This document shows positions 25,836 to 34,925 of a stretch of DNA of 64,000 bases, in pieces (the first letter of the stretch is position 1; the number at the start of each line of letters is the position of its first letter). The position numbers were made by a program, and so were the translations under genes. Source of the stretch: Hyphomicrobiales bacterium (GTDB taxonomy: Bacteria > Pseudomonadota > Alphaproteobacteria > Rhizobiales > Rhizobiaceae). Location: contig UBMI01000003.1 of assembly GCA_900466475.1 (NCBI GenBank), positions 372,001 to 436,000 of the forward strand, read 5' to 3'. The notes under the pieces are model-generated. The model saw nothing but the letters and a program-made list of their open reading frames with translations. It ran no database searches and was not told the DNA's origin.

Positions 25836-28241
25836 ATGTCGGTACGCCAGGACGATGAACCGCTTTTGGGACCGCACGACCGAACGGCCGGAGGATGGGG
25901 CTCGGCACGCGCGCTTACTGAAATTCTGGTGCGCGAACATGTCGTAACCTCCGGCATGTCGCTGCTGTCGCACCACAACAAGCCTGACGGCTACATGTGC
26001 GCAAGCTGTGCCTGGGCAAAGCCCGCCAAGCCGCGCGCATTGGAATTTTGCGAAAGCGGCGCCAAGGCCACCGCCTGGGAGGCGACGAGCAGGCGCGCCG
26101 ATCAAAAATTCTTCGCCTCGACCACTCTTCAGGAGCTCGAGGCCTGGAGCGACTATGATCTGGAAGAGCGCGGCCGGCTGACGCAGCCGATGCGCTGGAA
26201 CGCCGAAATCGATCGCTATGAGCCGGTTGCCTGGGAGGCGGCCTTCGCCGAAATCGGTGCCGAGCTCCAGGCGCTTTCTCCTGACGAAGTGGACTTCTAT
26301 ACGTCCGGGCGAGCCTCGCTGGAGACGGCCTACATGTACCAGCTGCTGGCAAGGCTTTACGGCACCAACAACCTGCCAGATTCCTCCAACATGTGCCACG
26401 AAAGCACGTCCGTCGGCCTGCCGACGAGCATTGGAGCAACCGTCGGGACCGCGGATCTCACCGATTTCCAGAATTGCGACTGTATCTTCTATATCGCCCA
26501 GAACGTCGCCACATCGTCGCCGAGAATGTTGCATGACCTGCAGGAGGCGGTCGAAAGGGGCGTGAAGATCGTCACCTTCAACCCGCTGCCAGAACCGGGG
26601 CTGGAAAATTTCATTAACCCGCAGGACCCGGCGCAGATGTTGACCGGGCACAAGACGCCGATTTCCTCTCACTACTATCAGCTGCGCAATGGCGGGGACG
26701 TCGCCGCGCTTTTCGGCGTCTGCAAGGCTCTCGTCGAGGCCGATGACGCATTGAAGCAATCGAAGACAAGCCGGATCAGCGGCACAGACGCTATTCCCAA
26801 GGATCCGGACAATGCCGCCGACGTCGCCTTCGCCGCCTCGATGGCCGCCGCCGACAAGAAGCATGTTCTCGATCATGTCTTCATCGACGATCACACGGCG
26901 GGGTTTGAAGAATTCGCCCAAGCCTGTCGACGTCACGACTGGAGCGCGCTCGAACATGTGTGCGGCCTCAGCCAGGCCCAGATGCGGGAGGCCGCAGAGA
27001 TCTATGCCAATGCCAAGGCCGTCCTCATCATCTACGGCATGGGCCTGACCCAGCAGGTCATGGGGGTCGAGAATGTGCAGATGGTTGCCAATCTTGCGCT
27101 TCTTCGCGGCAATATCGGCAAGCCTGGCGCCAATATCTGTGCTGTGCGCGGCCATTCGAACGTGCAGGGCCAACGTACTGTGGGGATCACCGAAAAACCG
27201 GGGCTCGTGCCGCTCGACAAGCTGTCACAGCTCTATCAGTTCGAGCCCCCACGTTCGGAGGGGCGATCGACGATCGACACCTGCAAGGCGATCATCGAGG
27301 GCAAGGCACGTGCCTTTATCGGCCTTGGCGGCAACTTCCTGCGCGCCGTCCCCGATACCGAAGCCGTCGAAGCGGGCTGGAGAAAGCTTCGCCTGACCGT
27401 CCAGATCGCCACCAAGCTCAATCGCAGCCATGTGATCCACGGCGAGGTCGCCTATCTCCTGCCCTGTCTTGGGCGAACCGAGATGGATGAACAGGAGTCC
27501 GGCCCGCAAGCCGTGTCGATGGAGAGCTCCACGGCCCACTTTCACGGTTCACGCGGTCGTGCCAGGCCGGCAAGCCCCCACCTCCTGTCCGAGCCGGCAA
27601 TCATTGCGGGCATCGCCAAGGCAAGCCTGCGCAGGGGCAGCGTCGACTGGGATGGCTGGGTCGGCGACTACGCGCGCATTCGCGACGCCATCGAGCAGAC
27701 CTATCCGGAAACCTTCAAGGACTTCAATCTGAAGATGTTCCAGCCGGGCGGCATCACACGATCGGTTCCGGCGCGCGAGCGCAAATGGACGACGCCGAAC
27801 GGCAAGGCAAACTTCATCACACCGCAGCGGCTTTTTCCGGAGCTTGAGCTGACGCCAGGCAGTGAGGAGACGTTCAATCTACTGACATTGCGATCGAACG
27901 ACCAGTTCAACACGACGATTTACGGCTTTACCGACCGCTACAGGGGCATCAAGGGCACGCGGCGTGTGGTCTTTGTCAATGAAGCCGACATGCTGCGGCT
28001 CGGCTTTGCCGCCGGCGACCTCGTCGACCTGACGACTGCGGTCGATGGAAAGCGGCTACGCCGTGTCGAGGGCTTTTCCCTGGTTCCCTATCAGATCCCG
28101 TCCGGTTCCTGCGCTGCCTATTATCCGGAAGCCAATCCGCTGTTTCCGCTGGACCATCACGATCCCAAGGCCAAGACCCCGTCCTACAAGCTGTTGCCAG
28201 TTCGGATGACAGCTTCGGCGGGACAACGCCAGACGAGATGA
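25836..28241 (+). CDS. FdhF/YdeP-family molybdopterin oxidoreductase
   Basis: 801 residues from ATG 25836 (GGGAGAGA ribosome site). The N-terminal CASCAW...LEFCESG Cys cluster fits the iron-sulfur site of the YdeP branch; then comes the bis-MGD fold (FYTSGRASLETAYMYQLLAR, SNMCHESTS, NVQGQRTVG) and a C-terminal dinucleotide domain (LLTLRSNDQFNTTIYG). YdeP proteins resemble formate dehydrogenase alpha subunits, but their substrate is not established. There is no Tat signal, so it is cytoplasmic. It heads an operon with cytochrome c and caa3 oxidase genes, which suggests that its electrons end on oxygen (inference). Confidence 0.88.
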   Translation: MSVRQDDEPLLGPHDRTAGGWGSARALTEILVREHVVTSGMSLLSHHNKPDGYMCASCAWAKPAKPRALEFCESGAKATAWEATSRRADQKFFASTTLQELEAWSDYDLEERGRLTQPMRWNAEIDRYEPVAWEAAFAEIGAELQALSPDEVDFYTSGRASLETAYMYQLLARLYGTNNLPDSSNMCHESTSVGLPTSIGATVGTADLTDFQNCDCIFYIAQNVATSSPRMLHDLQEAVERGVKIVTFNPLPEPGLENFINPQDPAQMLTGHKTPISSHYYQLRNGGDVAALFGVCKALVEADDALKQSKTSRISGTDAIPKDPDNAADVAFAASMAAADKKHVLDHVFIDDHTAGFEEFAQACRRHDWSALEHVCGLSQAQMREAAEIYANAKAVLIIYGMGLTQQVMGVENVQMVANLALLRGNIGKPGANICAVRGHSNVQGQRTVGITEKPGLVPLDKLSQLYQFEPPRSEGRSTIDTCKAIIEGKARAFIGLGGNFLRAVPDTEAVEAGWRKLRLTVQIATKLNRSHVIHGEVAYLLPCLGRTEMDEQESGPQAVSMESSTAHFHGSRGRARPASPHLLSEPAIIAGIAKASLRRGSVDWDGWVGDYARIRDAIEQTYPETFKDFNLKMFQPGGITRSVPARERKWTTPNGKANFITPQRLFPELELTPGSEETFNLLTLRSNDQFNTTIYGFTDRYRGIKGTRRVVFVNEADMLRLGFAAGDLVDLTTAVDGKRLRRVEGFSLVPYQIPSGSCAAYYPEANPLFPLDHHDPKAKTPSYKLLPVRMTASAGQRQTR

Positions 28242-28244
28242 GCC

Positions 28245-28835
28245 ATGCCAATGGTCGCTCGGCGCTGGCTGCTGGTGACATCCTGCCTTCTCGGCGCGGC
28301 TTGTGCCGGCGCGATGCTCGGCTGGATGCGGCAACCACGTCAGTATCGGGCGCCGCCCCCTGTCTCTGCATCCTTGAATGACGTCCGGCTGATGGCAAAT
28401 GGTATTGGCGGCACGCCCCCCGAGGTCTATTTTGCAATCGGAATGCCCTATGAGAACACTGCCTATGATCTCAGCCAGGGCAAGCGGCTTTATACCTGGT
28501 TTGGCTGCCCGGCCTGCCACGGCGACGGCCGGGGGCTCAACGGACCGTCCTTTCTCGACGGATGGTGGTCCTACGGACCAGAGATGGAAACGTTGGTGGC
28601 GTCCATACGCGACGGCCGCCCGCATGGCATGCCGGCGTTCGCAGATCGCATGACCATCGACGAGATCTGGCAGCTTGCCGGTTATCTCAGAACGCTTGGA
28701 GCCTATCAGGCAAAATATACCGCGCCGGCCCGCAACGACGAGAAGAACAGCAGGCCGGCCGAAAACAGGGCGCCTGCGGCGGGTTTGTTCCAGGAGGGAC
28801 CAGTCGGCATGCGGCGACTGGATCGTCGACAATGA
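28245..28835 (+). CDS. Membrane-anchored monohaem cytochrome c
   Basis: 196 residues: an uncleaved or cleavable N-terminal helix (WLLVTSCLLGAACAGAMLGW), a haem site GCPACHGDGRG, and a distal Met in GRPHGMPAF. It is periplasmic, anchored to the inner membrane. It starts four bases after the oxidoreductase gene and overlaps coxB by ATGA, so it is translationally linked to both. It is likely the electron carrier feeding the oxidase. Confidence 0.85.
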   Translation: MPMVARRWLLVTSCLLGAACAGAMLGWMRQPRQYRAPPPVSASLNDVRLMANGIGGTPPEVYFAIGMPYENTAYDLSQGKRLYTWFGCPACHGDGRGLNGPSFLDGWWSYGPEMETLVASIRDGRPHGMPAFADRMTIDEIWQLAGYLRTLGAYQAKYTAPARNDEKNSRPAENRAPAAGLFQEGPVGMRRLDRRQ

Positions 28836-29827
28836 AACAGATAGCGATCGTATCGTGTCTCTTTCTTGCGGGGTTGCTGTCAGGATGCACCGGGGTGCAG
28901 TCGGCGCTCGATCCAAGGGGGCCGGCGGCTACCGACCTCCTCCACATCATCCTCGTCTTCGTCTTTGTCTGCACAAGCGTCTTTTTCCTCGTCATGGGGG
29001 CGCTGGTCTGGTCGCTTCTGCGCAAGCCAAGCCTGGAGGACAGCGAGGGAGCGCAGGAGCGGCAGATCTCGGTGGTCGTGACGGTGGCCATCCTTTCGAC
29101 CGCGGCAATTATCGTCCTGCTGACGGTGGTAAGCTTCACGTCCGACCGGTTCCCGGAATATAAAGAGGCATCCTCCGCTGCCATCCTCGTGCGTGGCGAG
29201 CAATGGTGGTGGCGTTTCGACTATGACGGCGACGATAGTTCGCCGGGATTTCAGACGGCAAACGAACTGCACATTCCCGTCGGCCAGGATGTGCGCCTGC
29301 GCTTGCAGGCCACCGACGTCATCCACTCCTTCTGGGTTCCGTCGCTTGCCGGCAAGCAGGACCTTGTGCCCGGCCGCGACAATACGATCACGCTCCATGC
29401 TGAAAGGCCCGGCATCTACCGGGGCCAATGCGCCGAATTCTGCGGCCTCCAGCACGCCCACATGGCACTCGAAGTTGTCGCGCAGGAACCGGAGGCTTAT
29501 CGTCAATGGCTTGAGAGCCAGCGCCGGAGCGCTGTCGTGTCGGAGGACGCCGCCATCGTTGCCGGGCGCGACGTCTTCATGCGAAAGCCGTGCGCCGCCT
29601 GCCATACGATCCGTGGTACCGAGGCAAAGGGCACATCGGGTCCGGATCTGACACATGTCGCCTCCAGGCGCATGCTTGCGGCCGGCGTGTTGCAAAATAG
29701 CCCCGGCTCGCTTGCCGCCTGGATTGCCGACCCGCAGACGATCAAGCCCGGCAACAACATGCCGCTGGTCCCCATGACGAGCGAGGAACTTCGACAGGTG
29801 ACGGCTTTCCTGGAGACATTGCGATGA
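28832..29827 (+). CDS. coxB: Cytochrome c oxidase subunit II with fused cytochrome c
   Basis: 331 residues. Lipoprotein-type signal (LAGLLSGCTG), two transmembrane helices, then the CuA domain with ligands in QCAEFCGLQHAHM and the upstream His in DVIHSFWVPSL; WWWRFDYD is the aromatic electron-entry patch. The C-terminus carries a haem c domain (CAACHTIRG, distal Met in NNMPLVPM). CuA plus haem c marks it as caa3-type. It overlaps its neighbours on both sides by four bases. Confidence 0.92.
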   Translation: MKQIAIVSCLFLAGLLSGCTGVQSALDPRGPAATDLLHIILVFVFVCTSVFFLVMGALVWSLLRKPSLEDSEGAQERQISVVVTVAILSTAAIIVLLTVVSFTSDRFPEYKEASSAAILVRGEQWWWRFDYDGDDSSPGFQTANELHIPVGQDVRLRLQATDVIHSFWVPSLAGKQDLVPGRDNTITLHAERPGIYRGQCAEFCGLQHAHMALEVVAQEPEAYRQWLESQRRSAVVSEDAAIVAGRDVFMRKPCAACHTIRGTEAKGTSGPDLTHVASRRMLAAGVLQNSPGSLAAWIADPQTIKPGNNMPLVPMTSEELRQVTAFLETLR

Positions 29828-31734
29828 ACAGCTCATCCACCGCGCAGGTTCTGGATGTCGAGGTCGAGCGGGAAGAGCTGGATCCGCGCCTTCGCCGGAC
29901 ATGGCAGTCAGGAAAAGGCATCTGGGGGGCGCTGACAACCGTCGATCACAAGATCATCGCGCGGCGTTACATCGTCACCGCCTTCGTCTTTCTGGCGCTT
30001 GGCGGCGTCCTGGCCCTGGTCATGCGCGTGCAGCTCGCCTTTCCGGAAGCACGCTTTCTCAGCGCCGACCGCTATAATCAGATTTTCACGACGCACGGCT
30101 CGAACATGATGTTCCTGTTCGCGGTGCCCGTCATGGAAGCGATGGGTGTCTATCTGGTGCCACTCATGGTGGGCACGCGCAACATCGCCTTTCCACGCCT
30201 CAACGCCTTCTCCTACTGGATCTTCCTCGCCGGCGGTCTCGTTCTCTGGATCGCCGTGGCGCTCGACGCGGCCCCCGATGTCGGCTGGTTCGCCTATGTG
30301 CCACTATCGGGCCCTGAATATGGTGCCGGAAAACGCGCCGACATCTGGGCTCAGATGATCACATTCACCGAACTGTCGGCCCTTGCCGTTGCCGTCGAGA
30401 TCGTCGTGACCGTGTTCAAGCAGCGGGCGCCGGGCATGTCCCTCGACCGCATTCCGGTCTTTGTCTGGTCGATGCTGGTAACATCCTTCCTGGTGATCAT
30501 CGCGATGCCGGCGATCATGTTCGCCAGTTCCTCGCTTATCCTCGACCGGCTGGTCGGCACGCATTTCTACAATCCGGCGGAGGGGGGGGACGTGCTCTTG
30601 TGGCAGCACCTCTTCTGGTTTTTCGGCCACCCGGAAGTCTACATCATCTTCCTGCCGGCCGTCGGCATGGTCTCGGCGATGATCTCGCCGTTTTCGCAGC
30701 GCCCTGTCTTTGGATATCTGGCACTTGTCATGGCACTGATCGCAACAGGCCTTCTGTCTTTCGGCCTTTGGGTGCATCACATGTTCGTGGCCGGGCTGCC
30801 GCCCTCGGGAAGCAGCTTCTTTACCGCTTCGAGCATGGCGATCGCCATCCCGGCCGGCACCCAGATCTTCTGCTTCCTCGCGACCTTGTGGAGCGGCAGA
30901 CCGATTTTCAAGACGCCGATGCTGTTCGTCATCGGCTTTCTCATCACCTTCGTGATGGGCGGGATGACCGGGGTGATGGTCGCATCCGTGCCGCTCGACA
31001 CGCAGGTCCACGACACCTACTTCGTCGTAGCGCATTTTCACTACGTCCTCGTTGGGGGCGCTGTGTTTCCGCTGGTGGGTGCGATTTATTACTGGTTTCC
31101 CAAGATGACAGGCCGGATGATGAGCGAAAAGCTTGGGCGCATCGTCTTTGGCCTGATTTTCGCGGGCTTTCACCTGACTTTCTTTCCGATGCATATTCTT
31201 GGCCTCGCGGGCATGCCGCGCAGGGTCTATACCTATCCGCCGGAACTTCCCTGGTCCGGCATGAACCTCTTTGTCAGCGTTAGCGCATTCGTTCTGGCTG
31301 CTGGTTTCGGCCTGTTTTTCATCGATGCCATCCGCAGTCTGCGCAGCGGAAAGGTCGCCGGCTCCAATCCCTGGAATTGCGCTTCGCTCGAATGGGCAAC
31401 TGCCTCACCGCCGCCGCCCTATAACTTCGCACGCATTCCTGTCGTGCAGTCACGCGACCCCCTCTGGCAGGCGTCATCGGAACTGCCGGTCGCCACCGGT
31501 CTGCGGGTCGACCGACGCGAACTCGTCGTCAGCAGCGTCGTTGCAGCCGAACCTGAGGCGCGCGAATCCTCACCGGCCGATTCGATCTGGCCGCTCGTGG
31601 CGGCGCTCGCAACGACCGTCATGCTGATCGGTTCGATGTTCAGCGCCTGGGCGGTGGTCTGGGGCGCTGTTCCGATCGCAATCGCCCTGACCTGCTGGTT
31701 TTGGCCGAAGCGAACGCCGGAGGATGAATCATGA
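29824..31734 (+). CDS. ctaD: caa3-type cytochrome c oxidase subunit I
   Basis: 636 residues with the 12-helix haem-copper core and extra C-terminal hydrophobic segments. Seen directly: low-spin haem His in TTHGSNMMFLF; CuB His and cross-linked Tyr in GHPEVYIIFLP; the CuB His pair in WVHHMF; haem a3 and a ligands in HDTYFVVAHFHYV. It performs O2 reduction and proton pumping. The gene order coxB-ctaD-ctaE-ctaG with ATGA overlaps means tight co-translation. Confidence 0.94.
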   Translation: MNSSSTAQVLDVEVEREELDPRLRRTWQSGKGIWGALTTVDHKIIARRYIVTAFVFLALGGVLALVMRVQLAFPEARFLSADRYNQIFTTHGSNMMFLFAVPVMEAMGVYLVPLMVGTRNIAFPRLNAFSYWIFLAGGLVLWIAVALDAAPDVGWFAYVPLSGPEYGAGKRADIWAQMITFTELSALAVAVEIVVTVFKQRAPGMSLDRIPVFVWSMLVTSFLVIIAMPAIMFASSSLILDRLVGTHFYNPAEGGDVLLWQHLFWFFGHPEVYIIFLPAVGMVSAMISPFSQRPVFGYLALVMALIATGLLSFGLWVHHMFVAGLPPSGSSFFTASSMAIAIPAGTQIFCFLATLWSGRPIFKTPMLFVIGFLITFVMGGMTGVMVASVPLDTQVHDTYFVVAHFHYVLVGGAVFPLVGAIYYWFPKMTGRMMSEKLGRIVFGLIFAGFHLTFFPMHILGLAGMPRRVYTYPPELPWSGMNLFVSVSAFVLAAGFGLFFIDAIRSLRSGKVAGSNPWNCASLEWATASPPPPYNFARIPVVQSRDPLWQASSELPVATGLRVDRRELVVSSVVAAEPEARESSPADSIWPLVAALATTVMLIGSMFSAWAVVWGAVPIAIALTCWFWPKRTPEDES

Positions 31735-32333
31735 AGGAGAAAGTCGTTCTCGATCTGTCGCATCTTCCCCTGCATGCGACCGGCACGGCCAGCTTGACCT
31801 TTTGGGGTACGAGCGCCTTCATGCTGATCGAGGGCAGCGGTTTTGCGCTGGCGGTTGCCGTCTATCTCTACCTCATGGCCAACGCGCCGTCCTGGCCGTT
31901 AAACGCGCCGCCGCCGGACCTGTTGCCTGGGACCATTCTCACGGTTCTGCTTCTGGCAAGCCTTGTTCCGAACCTGCTTGTCACGCGCTGGGCCGGACGG
32001 CGCGACCTTCGCAAGGTCAGGATCGGGCTCGTGATCATGTCGATCTTCGGCATCGTACCCCTCGTGCCGCGCATCTTCGAGTTCCCAGCCCTTAACATAC
32101 GCTGGGACGACAATGCCTACGGGTCGATCCTGTGGGTCATGCTCGGCCTGCATACGACCCATATCCTGACCGATCTCGCCGATACGCTGGTTTTGACCTG
32201 CTTGATGTTTTCGCGCCACGGCGACAACCTGCGCCGCTACGGGGACGTGGAGGATAACGCCCTCTACTGGAACTTCGTGGCTGCAACCTGGCTGCCGCTC
32301 TACGGCTGCATCTACTGGATCCCGAGGCTATGA
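31731..32333 (+). CDS. ctaE: Cytochrome c oxidase subunit III
   Basis: 200 residues with about five hydrophobic helices (SLTFWGTSAFMLIEGSGFAL, LWVMLGLHTTHILTDLADT, YWNFVAATWLPLY). It is short and somewhat divergent, but the WG-x-E and H-x-x-H-x-x-D patterns and the position after subunit I fit subunit III. Helps oxidase stability and proton uptake. ATG overlaps the ctaD stop. Confidence 0.85.
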   Translation: MKEKVVLDLSHLPLHATGTASLTFWGTSAFMLIEGSGFALAVAVYLYLMANAPSWPLNAPPPDLLPGTILTVLLLASLVPNLLVTRWAGRRDLRKVRIGLVIMSIFGIVPLVPRIFEFPALNIRWDDNAYGSILWVMLGLHTTHILTDLADTLVLTCLMFSRHGDNLRRYGDVEDNALYWNFVAATWLPLYGCIYWIPRL

Positions 32334-33232
32334 AAAGGTGTCCGGTCATCTTGGCCTTGACGGTCCCGTCCATCATGCTGATCCCGGCAACGGCGTTTGC
32401 CCATGACGGTCATCCCCACCTGGCCCTGTCCTTGACGCTCGATCCGTGGATCGTCACTCCGCTCGTGATCATCGCACTGCTCTATGGTCAGGGGCAGCGC
32501 AAACTCGGCCACCGCCGCGGCCAGCGCAGGCTTGCTCGCAGCTCGTTGAGCTTCTGGTCGGGCTGGAGCGTGCTGGCATTCGCCCTCGTGTCGCCGCTGC
32601 ACGAGCTTGGCGAGAAGCTTTTCAGCATGCACATGATCGAACACGAGGTCATCATGGCTCTCGCTGCCCCCTTGATGGTGCTTTCGCGTCCACTCGGCCT
32701 CATGCTCTGGGGACTGCCGCGGACCGCCCGAGCATTATGCGCAAAGGTTGTCGGATGGAGGCCGTTGCGTTCAACCTGGTCACGGCTGACAGGCGGTACG
32801 CTCGCCACCTTTCTGCACGGCATGGCAATATGGGCCTGGCACGCGCCGCCGCTTTTCGACGCAGCGGTCACAAACATAGGTCTTCACCGACTGCAGCATC
32901 TGAGCTTCTTTCTGAGCGCCTTGATATTCTGGTGGGCGGTTCTCTGGAGCGCCAACAGGGGCATGGCCGTGTGGCATCTCTTTGTCACCATGATGCACAT
33001 GAGCCTGCTTGGAGCGCTGATCACGCTGGCGCCGGGTGTGCGCTATCAGTTTGCGACGCGCGACGCGTCGGCATGGGGCATGACCCCGCTCGAGGACCAG
33101 CAGATCGCCGGCCTGATCATGTGGGTGCCAGCTGGCATCGTCTATGCTGGCGCAGCCCTGGCGCTGATGGCCCTCTGGATCCACAATTCCGCCAAAGGAG
33201 GCCCCGATGGAACCCAAGCAGCCCACCATTGA
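32330..33232 (+). CDS. ctaG: CtaG-family (caa3-type) oxidase assembly factor
   Basis: 300 residues, seven or so helices after a signal-like N-terminus. Conserved pieces of the caa3_CtaG family: FSMHMIEHEVIMALAAPLMV, MAIWAWHAPPLFDAAV, LQHLSFFLSALIFWWAV, and a His-rich pattern suited to copper handling. It is thought to deliver copper to the oxidase. Its ATG overlaps the ctaE stop, and the following cytochrome gene begins 26 bases before its end. Confidence 0.88.
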   Translation: MKRCPVILALTVPSIMLIPATAFAHDGHPHLALSLTLDPWIVTPLVIIALLYGQGQRKLGHRRGQRRLARSSLSFWSGWSVLAFALVSPLHELGEKLFSMHMIEHEVIMALAAPLMVLSRPLGLMLWGLPRTARALCAKVVGWRPLRSTWSRLTGGTLATFLHGMAIWAWHAPPLFDAAVTNIGLHRLQHLSFFLSALIFWWAVLWSANRGMAVWHLFVTMMHMSLLGALITLAPGVRYQFATRDASAWGMTPLEDQQIAGLIMWVPAGIVYAGAALALMALWIHNSAKGGPDGTQAAHH

Positions 33233-33629
33233 CCTGCGGCTGGGCCTAATCGTGCCGGCCGCCCTCACCCTCGTTTTCCTTGGCGCCATGGTCGGTGTCA
33301 ACAGCTTCCAGAAACGCTCGCAACAGGTGGCGTCGGCAATCGCAATGACAGGAGGAGATCCGCGGCGGGCCCCGGCCCTCTTCCGTCAATATGGCTGCAG
33401 CGGATGCCATACGATTCCGGGCGTTGCCGGCGCGGATGGCAAGGTCGGCGGGTCATTGAGCGGACTATCCGAACGGGTCTATATAGCCGGGGTTCTCAAC
33501 AATACACCCGACAACCTCGTTGGCTGGATCGTCACGCCGCCGGCCTACTCCCCGAGAACGGCCATGCCTGTCACGGGTATTACGCCGGCCGAGGCCCGTG
33601 ATATTGCCGCCTATCTCTACGCCCACTGA
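33207..33629 (+). CDS. Membrane-anchored cytochrome c
   Basis: 140 residues: an N-terminal helix (LGLIVPAALTLVFLGAMVGV), haem site GCSGCHTIPGVAG, and the distal Met in PRTAMPVTGI. It resembles the haem c domain fused to the CoxB in this operon. ATG 33207 has an AAAGGAGG ribosome site inside the end of ctaG. It is the last gene of the operon and a second periplasmic electron carrier to the oxidase. Confidence 0.85.
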   Translation: MEPKQPTIDLRLGLIVPAALTLVFLGAMVGVNSFQKRSQQVASAIAMTGGDPRRAPALFRQYGCSGCHTIPGVAGADGKVGGSLSGLSERVYIAGVLNNTPDNLVGWIVTPPAYSPRTAMPVTGITPAEARDIAAYLYAH

Positions 33630-33639
33630 AGGCGGCCTT

Positions 33640-34608
33640 TCACGGCTTCGGCGTATCCTTGGGCGGCAGTGACTTCAGGTAGCTCGCAATGGCAAGACGG
33701 TCGTCTTGCGACAACTCGGCGGTATTTTCGACCACGTCAGCCATCGACCATCCGATTTGGCCATGATCGGGCGTCTTTCCGCTCTTGAGCATTTCTGCAA
33801 TGTCTTCAACAGACCAGGATGCCAGCCGCTGCGGCGTGATGTTGGGGACGAAACCGACACCGTCGACATTCGCTCCGCCGGCAAAGCGAGTCGACGGCTT
33901 GACGGCTCCGAAGGCATTGTGGGTGGAATGGCATTCGGCGCAATGACCAAGGACCTCCACCAGATATCTGCCACGATCGCTGACCGGCTGGCCGGCGCGA
34001 GCGTCTTCGACATGGCGCGGCCTGAAAAACAACAGTTTCCAGAAACCGACGAAGCGCCTGATGCGAAAAGGCAGCGCCAGCTCATGCGGTTTCGAGCGAT
34101 CCGGCACCGGCTCCAGGCTCTGCAGGAAGGCGTAAAGATCACTGACGTCCTCGAGCGTCATGCCGGTATAACTTGAATAGGGGAAGGCAGGATAATAATG
34201 GGCCTTGTCTGGCGAGACGCCCGACAGAAGCGCATTGGCGAGATCCGTCACCGACCAGGAGCCGATCCCGGCTTGCCGGTCAGGGGAAATGTTGGGCACC
34301 CGAAAGGTGCCATAGGGTGAGGCCAAAGCAAAGCCGCCACCCAGGCGCAACCGGTCCGGTTGGCCGGGGGAAGCATGGCAGGAGGCGCAGCCGCCGGCAA
34401 AAAAAACAATCCTGCCACGCTCGACATTGCCTGGGACGAGATCTGGCGGTGGACGCTCAAAGGTCGGACGTGGCGCCGTCAGCTGCCAGGTTCCGGCGCC
34501 TGCGGCGACTGCGATAAGCGCGCAGATCAAAAGAAGCCAGGACCGCAGCCTTACCAAGCGTCTTGGCCGGTCCCGACGGCTACCTTCCTGCGATCCGACA
34601 TAGGCCAC
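33640..34608 (-). CDS. Diheme cytochrome c
   Basis: 322 residues. N-terminal helix (LLLICALIAVAAGAGTWQL), then two haem sites, GCASCHASPG and HCAECHSTH, with Met ligands in YTGMTLED and a second later site. This is the pattern of membrane-anchored cytochrome c subunits of alcohol/aldehyde/gluconate-type dehydrogenases. GTG 34608 starts the frame (GGAGGG ribosome site). It converges on the caa3 operon, ten bases apart. An EcfG-like promoter on the minus strand ends 31 bases upstream. It may bring electrons from a periplasmic dehydrogenase to the oxidase. Confidence 0.85.
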   Translation of the reverse strand: MAYVGSQEGSRRDRPRRLVRLRSWLLLICALIAVAAGAGTWQLTAPRPTFERPPPDLVPGNVERGRIVFFAGGCASCHASPGQPDRLRLGGGFALASPYGTFRVPNISPDRQAGIGSWSVTDLANALLSGVSPDKAHYYPAFPYSSYTGMTLEDVSDLYAFLQSLEPVPDRSKPHELALPFRIRRFVGFWKLLFFRPRHVEDARAGQPVSDRGRYLVEVLGHCAECHSTHNAFGAVKPSTRFAGGANVDGVGFVPNITPQRLASWSVEDIAEMLKSGKTPDHGQIGWSMADVVENTAELSQDDRLAIASYLKSLPPKDTPKP

Positions 34609-34638
34609 GGCCGCGCGCCCTCCTCCTGCTGCTTCTCA

Positions 34639-34663
34639 AACCGGCGCAGATGGAAAATGTTCC
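34639..34663 (-). promoter_or_regulatory. EcfG-like promoter of diheme cytochrome gene
   Basis: Minus strand GGAAC, 16 bases, GGTT, 31 bases before the GTG start at 34608. Confidence 0.55.
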
Positions 34664-34873
34664 GGGCTGACCCCTTTGAAAACCGCCGCGCGACAGAACG
34701 CCAATGCGGACAGGAGCGCGATCATCATCAGGGAAAAGTGCAGGCCACACAAAAAAACCGTGTCGATGCTGCTGTCCTGAGCGATTGCGCATTTGCGCCG
34801 CCTCGCGTCGGCCGCTCCGGCTCCAGAGGCTCCTGCGCGCCGTAAGCGCACCGGCAGTGAATTGCGGATCGCT

Positions 34874-34898
34874 GGAACTTTTTCGCGTTCGGCCGGTT
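34874..34898 (+). promoter_or_regulatory. EcfG-like promoter of cyoABCD
   Basis: GGAAC at 34874-34878, spacer 16, GGTT at 34895-34898; 27 bases before ATG 34926. Confidence 0.6.
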
Positions 34899-34925
34899 CG
34901 GGCGGCCTCAACCGAGGGAGAGCGC

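Noticed and set aside
25560..27173. 537-codon open frame on the minus strand opposite the molybdopterin oxidoreductase gene
   Set aside because: It is the antisense shadow of the + strand gene, has His/Arg/Gly-rich random-like composition, no domain and no ribosome site.
30304..31194. 296-codon minus-strand frame opposite ctaD
   Set aside because: Shadow of ctaD with no recognisable domain.
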